Origin: CAVQWT01 sp963810815
GTDB lineage: Bacteria > Pseudomonadota > Gammaproteobacteria > Burkholderiales > Casimicrobiaceae
Assembly (NCBI GenBank): GCA_963810815.1
Contig: CAWEPB010000004.1
Span: 496,001-560,000 of the forward strand
Direction of reading: 5' to 3'
DNA length: 64,000 bases
Position 1 is the first letter of the stretch, and every line of letters begins with the position of its first letter. The translations under genes were made by a program, and so were the position numbers. The notes under the pieces were generated by a model. It ran no database searches, was not told where the DNA came from, and saw only the letters and a program-made list of their open reading frames with translations. This document shows positions 57,511-64,000 of this stretch, in pieces.

Positions 57511-58563
57511 TCACGAGCGCCACCGCCCGGCGCCGCAGTCCTGGATCTCGCCGTACGCCGACTCGGCGGCGGGTGCCGCTGCGGCGGCCGCGGCGGCGAC
57601 CGCGGCGGCGATTTCCGCCCGCGCCGAGGTCTCCAGCGCGACGAGGCGGCCCTCTCCGACACCCAGCGCCTGCAACCGCGCGCGGGCACGCGGCAGCGGA
57701 TCGTCGGCCAGCGCGCGCCGGTGCTCGTCCGGATCGCGGTAGGCGGCGGGATCGACCGAGACGTGGCCTTTGACGCGGTAGGTGATCGCGTGCAGCAGGC
57801 GCGGACCGCCGCCGCTCCGGACCTCGGCGGCGAGGGCCGCGGCCGCGGCGTCGACGGCCTCGACGTCGTTGCCGTCGACCGTCAGCGCCGGAATGCCGTA
57901 CGACAGCGCGCGTGCGGCCGCGCCCTCGCCCGCCGTCAGCGTGCGCGTCGGCGTGGTCGCCGACCAGCGGTTGTCCTCGCAGACGAACAGCACGGGCAGC
58001 AGGAACACCTGGGCCCAATTGAGCGATTCGGCGAACGGCCCGCGGTTGATCGCGCCGTCGCCGAAGAAGCAGGCGACGATCTCCCGGCCGCCACGGATGC
58101 GCACCGAGTGCGCGGCCCCCACGGCGATCGGCAGCCCTGCCGCGACGACGCCGTTGGCGCCGAGCATCCCGACCGCAAAGTCCGCGATGTGCATCGACCC
58201 GCCGCGCCCGCCGCAGACGCCGTCCGCCCGACCGTGCAGTTCGAGCATCATCCGGCCGACGTCGGCCCCCTTGGCGATCGTGTGGCCGTGGCCGCGATGC
58301 GTCGACGTCAGGTAATCCCGCACGTCGAGATTGGCGCAGACCCCGGCCGCGACGGCTTCCTGCCCGGTCGACAGGTGCAGCGGTCCGCGCACGGCCGCCG
58401 GAACGCCGGACGCCTGCTGCCCGAACGCGGCGACGCCGCCCCGGCTGGCCTCTTCGGCGGCGTCCTCGAAGGCCCGGATCCGCAGCATCGTCGCGTACAG
58501 CGCCTCGAGGCGCGAGCGCGGCGCGTCCGGCGCGGTGGTGTCGTCGGTGCTCGACGCGTGCAT
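57511..58563 (-). CDS. 2-oxo-acid dehydrogenase E1 alpha subunit
   Basis: A 350-residue thiamine-diphosphate subunit. The cofactor motif begins FFGDGAINRGPFAESLNWA and ends with VCEDNRWSAT, about 30 residues on. HRGHGHTIAKG, GRGGSMHIAD and NGVVAAGLPIAVGAA are typical. It is first of the run E1 alpha, E1 beta, dctP, dctQ, dctM, EamA, all on this strand with gaps of 10-59 bases. The last 30 residues are Ala-rich. AcoA/BkdA-like; the substrate is probably what the TRAP system imports or a product of it. Confidence 0.9.
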   Translation of the reverse strand: MHASSTDDTTAPDAPRSRLEALYATMLRIRAFEDAAEEASRGGVAAFGQQASGVPAAVRGPLHLSTGQEAVAAGVCANLDVRDYLTSTHRGHGHTIAKGADVGRMMLELHGRADGVCGGRGGSMHIADFAVGMLGANGVVAAGLPIAVGAAHSVRIRGGREIVACFFGDGAINRGPFAESLNWAQVFLLPVLFVCEDNRWSATTPTRTLTAGEGAAARALSYGIPALTVDGNDVEAVDAAAAALAAEVRSGGGPRLLHAITYRVKGHVSVDPAAYRDPDEHRRALADDPLPRARARLQALGVGEGRLVALETSARAEIAAAVAAAAAAAAPAAESAYGEIQDCGAGRWRS

Positions 58564-58616
58564 CGTGGGTCGTGGGCGGTGTCGTTCGGTGCCGGTCGTC
58601 GTCGCAGGTCGCGCGC

Positions 58617-58656
58617 GAAGCAGAAGGGCGACCCGCGGGCCGCCCCTTCGTGCTTC
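58617..58656. terminator. imperfect hairpin between hppA and the E1 alpha gene
   Basis: Arms 58617-58634 and 58638-58656 pair in two blocks (GAAGCA with TGCTTC, GAAGGG with CCCTTC) around a GC-rich loop. It lies 32 bases past the hppA stop. With the second hairpin at 58661-58678 it separates hppA from the E1/TRAP operon. Confidence 0.55.
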
Positions 58657-58660
58657 GTGG

Positions 58661-58678
58661 CGGGCGGCTTCCCGCCCG
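58661..58678. terminator. 7-bp GC hairpin just after hppA
   Basis: CGGGCGG (58661-58667) pairs with CCGCCCG (58672-58678) around a CTTC loop, 10 bases past the hppA stop on the reverse strand. No T-run follows on either side. It may strengthen the neighbouring hairpin. Confidence 0.45.
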
Positions 58679-58687
58679 GCGCGGCGT

Positions 58688-61171
<2,484 letters not shown>

Positions 61172-61366
61172 GGTGTTTCTCCCGAGATGAGCAAAAAGGT
61201 TCGGAAAAACCGCGACTTGGGCCTGTTCACCGGCCCTCGGGCCGGGACGGCCGCCGCTGGCCCGGCCCCGTCGCTGACGAGGCCGGAGAGCCCAGCTGCC
61301 GTCCCCCGGGTCTTCCCGATCCGTCGGCGCGGCCCGGTCGAGCCGGTCGCGCCGATGGCAAACACG

Positions 61367-61966
61367 CTATTTTGCCAGTTTGCGGTCCAAAAAGTCGAGC
61401 CGGTCCTGTCCCCAGAACGGTTCGCCTTCGCAGACGTACCAGGGCACGCCGAACACCTGCGCGTCGATCGCCTGCGCGGTGATGGCGTCGAGACGGGCGG
61501 CGATGTCCGGGGCCCCGGCCCGCTCGGCCAGCGCCGCGGCGTCGAGGCCGGCGTCGCGGGCAAACTCCGCGAGCGTCGCCGGGTCGGCGATGTCCCGCTC
61601 GCCGGCCCAGCGGCCGCGCAGCGTCGCACCCGCGAGGTCCAGCGCCGGCTTCGCGCCCTGCTCGGCGGCCGCGACGATCCACCGGTGGGCGAGGTCGGGC
61701 CCCGACGCCGCGAATCGGGGCTGGAGGTTGAGCGGCAGGCCGAGGAAATCGCGCCAGCGGGCGAGTTCGACCAGGCGGTAGGCCTGTCGCTGCGGCGCGC
61801 GCTTGGCCAGCGGCAGGCCGCCGCTGACCGGGAACACCTTGCCGAGGTCGACCGGCAGCACGTTGACGGTCGCGCCGTGGCGCGCGGCGATCGCGACGAA
61901 GCGGTCGTGGCCGAAGTAGGACCACGGCGACACCGGGGTGAAGTAGTAGTCGATGGTGCGGGTCAT
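61367..61966 (-). CDS. 2-hydroxychromene-2-carboxylate isomerase family (DsbA-like) protein
   Basis: A 199-residue thioredoxin-fold protein without signal peptide, similar to kappa-class glutathione transferases. The start YYFTPVSPWSYFGHDRFV has Ser-Pro-Trp-Ser in place of the Cys pair of DsbA. GKVFPVSGGLPLAKRAPQR and FGVPWYVCEGEPFWGQDRL (with the cis-Pro) are family features. Members isomerise hydroxychromene carboxylate in naphthalene breakdown; many have other roles. No other aromatic degradation gene is near, so the name denotes family only. It lies between pfp and hppA on the same strand. Confidence 0.83.
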   Translation of the reverse strand: MTRTIDYYFTPVSPWSYFGHDRFVAIAARHGATVNVLPVDLGKVFPVSGGLPLAKRAPQRQAYRLVELARWRDFLGLPLNLQPRFAASGPDLAHRWIVAAAEQGAKPALDLAGATLRGRWAGERDIADPATLAEFARDAGLDAAALAERAGAPDIAARLDAITAQAIDAQVFGVPWYVCEGEPFWGQDRLDFLDRKLAK

Positions 61967-62075
61967 GGTGGGCGTTCCCTTTCGTCGAGGTGGCGTGTCG
62001 GTTGCGACGGCCGCAGGACGCGGCGTCGCGCCGCGGCGCGCAAGGCACGGCCGCGGGCGGCACCCCGATGCGGAT

Positions 62076-63338
62076 TCAGAGCTTGAAGTCGCCGGCGAGC
62101 TTTCGCGGCACCGCGACGTTCTTCAGCCGCACGTACTGCGGCAGGCCGTCGCGATACGGCGGCGGGGCCTCGCCACGGATCAGCGGCGCCAGATAGCGGC
62201 GCGCCTTGTCGGTGATCCCGTAGCCGTCCCGGCTGATGAAGTCGCGGGGCAGCATCTTCTCGTGATTGGCGATCTTCGCCAGCGGCGCCGGGACGATCTT
62301 CCAGCGGTACGGCTTGTCGGCGACGCGCACGATCGCCGGCATCACCGCGTTCATCCCGGCCAGCGCCATTTCCACCGCCGCCTTGCCGACCGCGTAGGAA
62401 TGGTCGAGGTCGGTCTTCGATGCGAGATGCCGGGCCGCGCGCTGCAGGTAGTCCGCCACCGCCCAGTGGTACTTGAGCCCGAGGCGGTCCTTCGCCAGCG
62501 CCGCGATCTGCGGTCCGATGCCGCCCAGCTGCGCGTGACCGAAGGCGTCCTTGCCGCCCGCCTCGCCCATCAGCTCGCCGGCCGCGTTGCGCAGCCCCTC
62601 GGACACCCCGACGCAGCAGTACCCCGACGCCTTCACCTTCGCGTCGACGGCGGCGAGGAATTTCGCCTCGTCGAACGGCACCTCCGGGAACAGCAGCAGC
62701 AGCGGAATCGGCGTGTCGCGGTCCTCGGCCATGCCGACGGCGGCGGTGATCCAGCCGGCGTGGCGGCCCATCACCTCGAGCACGAACACCTTGGTCGACG
62801 TCTTGGCCATCGACGCCACGTCGAACGAGGCCTCGCGCATCGACGTCGCGACGTACTTGGCCACCGAGCCGAAGCCCGGGCAGTTGTCGGTGAGCGCCAG
62901 GTCGTTGTCGACGGTCTTCGGGACGTGGATCGCCGTCAGCGGGTAGCCCAGCTTCGCCGCGATCTGCGACACCTTGAGGCAGGTGTCGGCCGAGTCGTTG
63001 CCGCCGTTGTAGAAGAAGTAGCCGATGTCGTGGGCGCGGAACACCTCGATCAGCCGCTCGTACTGCGCGCGGTTCTCCTCGAGGCCCTTCAGCTTGTAGC
63101 GGCAGGAGCCGAACGCGCCGGCCGGCGTGTGCTTGAGCGCCGCGATCGCGCGCGCGGGCTCCTTCGACGTGTCGATCAGGTCCTCGGTCAGCGCGCCGAT
63201 GATGCCGTTGCGTCCGGCGTAGACCTTGCCGATGCGCGCCCGGTTGCTGCGCGCGGTTTCGATCACTCCGGCGGCGGAGGCGTTGATGACGGCGGTCACG
63301 CCGCCGGACTGGGCGTAGAAGGCGTTGCGTCGGGTCAT
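62076..63338 (-). CDS. pfp: pyrophosphate-dependent 6-phosphofructokinase
   Basis: A 420-residue cytoplasmic enzyme that interconverts fructose-6-phosphate and fructose-1,6-bisphosphate with pyrophosphate. The N-terminus has YAQSGGVTAVINASAAG. The motif YNGGNDSADT has Asp where ATP enzymes have Gly (GGDGS), and PKTVDNDLALTD has the Lys and Asp of PPi enzymes. VFVLEVMGRHAGW, EVPFDEAKFL and VSEGLRNAAGELM are also typical. The ATG overlaps the stop of the upstream glycosyltransferase-TPR gene. The membrane pyrophosphatase two genes further on points to a pyrophosphate-based energy economy. Confidence 0.92.
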   Translation of the reverse strand: MTRRNAFYAQSGGVTAVINASAAGVIETARSNRARIGKVYAGRNGIIGALTEDLIDTSKEPARAIAALKHTPAGAFGSCRYKLKGLEENRAQYERLIEVFRAHDIGYFFYNGGNDSADTCLKVSQIAAKLGYPLTAIHVPKTVDNDLALTDNCPGFGSVAKYVATSMREASFDVASMAKTSTKVFVLEVMGRHAGWITAAVGMAEDRDTPIPLLLLFPEVPFDEAKFLAAVDAKVKASGYCCVGVSEGLRNAAGELMGEAGGKDAFGHAQLGGIGPQIAALAKDRLGLKYHWAVADYLQRAARHLASKTDLDHSYAVGKAAVEMALAGMNAVMPAIVRVADKPYRWKIVPAPLAKIANHEKMLPRDFISRDGYGITDKARRYLAPLIRGEAPPPYRDGLPQYVRLKNVAVPRKLAGDFKL

Positions 63339-64000
63339 GGCGAGGTTCGGGTGGGCGGTGGATTCGGCGGCGCAGGGGGCGCCGGTGGCGGCAACTGCGC
63401 GAGCGCCTGGGCGAGCGCGCGGGCCGGTGCGAAATCGGGCGCCAGCGTCGCTGCGCGCCGCGCGTGGCGCCGCGCGGCTTCGAGGTCGCCCAGCGCGCGG
63501 GCGAGCAAGGCCAGATTGTAGACCAACGATGCGTCCTGCGGCCGCACGGCGACCGCGAGCTCCTGCGCCGCGCGCGCGTCGGCGAGGCGCCCCCGCTCGC
63601 GCAGCGCCATCGCCAGCAGGTTGAGCGCCCAGGGGTCGTTGGCGCTGACGGCGAGCGCGTCGCGGCAAAGCGCCTCGGCACCGGCGAAGTCCCGCGCCTG
63701 CGCACGCGCCGCGGCCGCCTCGAGCTTCGGCGCGACGCGTTCGATCAGCGCGGCCTGCGCCGCGGCCCACTTGGCGTAGATACGGTCGCGGTTCGCGGCA
63801 AACCGGGCCGCGTCGTGGTTGGCGCCGCCGGCGGCGCCGGAATCGCCGGCGTCGGCGTTCCACTGGAACGAGCCCAGCGGCACGAAATGGAACGCCGCGC
63901 GCTGCGCCAGCTGCAGCATGAACTCCCAGTCCTCGAGGATCTCGAACGACTCGTCGAAGCGGCAGCCGGCCGCGACCAGCTCGCGCGCGAACAGCGCCGC
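63335..64000 (-). CDS. glycosyltransferase-TPR protein, C-terminal part only
   Basis: The frame runs off the right edge, so the start is outside the window; 221 residues are visible. The first 45 (FARELVAAGCRFDESFEILE, DWEFMLQLAQRAAFHFVP) match the end of a family 2 glycosyltransferase domain, where the ED of EILEDWEF is typical. From about residue 85 come TPR-like helices: FAGAEALCRDALAVSANDPW, ALRERGRLADARAAQELAVA, SLVYNLALLARALGDLEAAR. It ends in a Pro-rich tail. A transferase with TPR repeats is common in surface polysaccharide or glycoprotein synthesis. It overlaps pfp by 4 bases, an odd pairing with no obvious link of function. Confidence 0.75.
   Translation of the reverse strand, partial: AALFARELVAAGCRFDESFEILEDWEFMLQLAQRAAFHFVPLGSFQWNADAGDSGAAGGANHDAARFAANRDRIYAKWAAAQAALIERVAPKLEAAAARAQARDFAGAEALCRDALAVSANDPWALNLLAMALRERGRLADARAAQELAVAVRPQDASLVYNLALLARALGDLEAARRHARRAATLAPDFAPARALAQALAQLPPPAPPAPPNPPPTRTSP

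Overview
The window is chromosomal DNA of very high G+C content, most likely from a betaproteobacterium (Burkholderiales or Rhodocyclales type). This rests on overall gene content: CbpA/CbpM, a YdcH-type small protein, LrgAB, PPi-dependent phosphofructokinase next to a proton-pumping pyrophosphatase, a TRAP transporter, a QseBC/PmrAB-like two-component pair, and a tmRNA whose tag reads ANDETYALAA. I see no rRNA, tRNA, CRISPR array, insertion sequence or phage gene. The taxon is an inference, not a proof.

Layout. 1-16080 is mostly forward: the end of a ModA-like binding protein, a secreted Fn3/DUF5648 protein, a reverse-strand secreted protein, a class I cytochrome c, a lipoprotein, a histidine phosphatase, a DUF2868/DUF3482-GTPase pair, pdxH, a nitroreductase-like protein, a two-domain phosphotransferase/kinase, reverse-strand ssrA, a three-gene exported operon (amidohydrolase, YtkA/FixH-like, di-heme peroxidase) and manC. 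16159-17428 is reverse (YdcH-like, EamA transporter). 17577-22684 is forward (mfd, MBL-fold hydrolase, cytochrome c'). 22745-29657 is reverse (cytochrome b, cbpA-cbpM, MarC, LrgA-LrgB, an rRNA-type methyltransferase overlapping a gamma-glutamyltransferase). 29953-38498 is a forward ferredoxin-type redox block. 38531-42301 is a reverse flavocytochrome c sulfide dehydrogenase plus two-component operon. 42588-52320 holds three secreted proteins, a P-type cation ATPase and a DUF2202 protein. 52355-64000 is reverse: a tiny lysine-rich protein, an EamA transporter, a TRAP transporter with an E1 alpha/beta 2-oxo-acid dehydrogenase, H+-pyrophosphatase, a DsbA-like isomerase, PPi-phosphofructokinase and the end of a glycosyltransferase-TPR protein.

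How genes work together. The most coherent and least described unit is 29953-38498: an NfnAB-like flavoprotein pair, KorAB 2-oxoacid:ferredoxin oxidoreductase, and a roughly 750-residue unrecognised protein ending in a CxxCxxC...C iron-sulfur domain, followed by a leaderless family-3 binding protein. A possible Anr/FNR (or CRP) box lies upstream. Similar boxes precede the cytochrome c at 2869 and, more weakly, the nitroreductase at 8657, which suggests low-oxygen control. Sulfide dehydrogenase genes share an operon with an OmpR-type regulator and kinase, and a CTTAA-N6-CTGAA direct repeat sits in their promoter region. Pyrophosphate use is suggested by hppA (with an unusual OmpA-like tail) close to pfp.

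Data quality. Five genes carry a one-base shift that is always an extra base (near 6510, 7841-7848, 36079-36083, 43840 and 50104), four of them in a short G or T run or GG-rich stretch. Sequence error is the likeliest cause; the affected products are otherwise intact.
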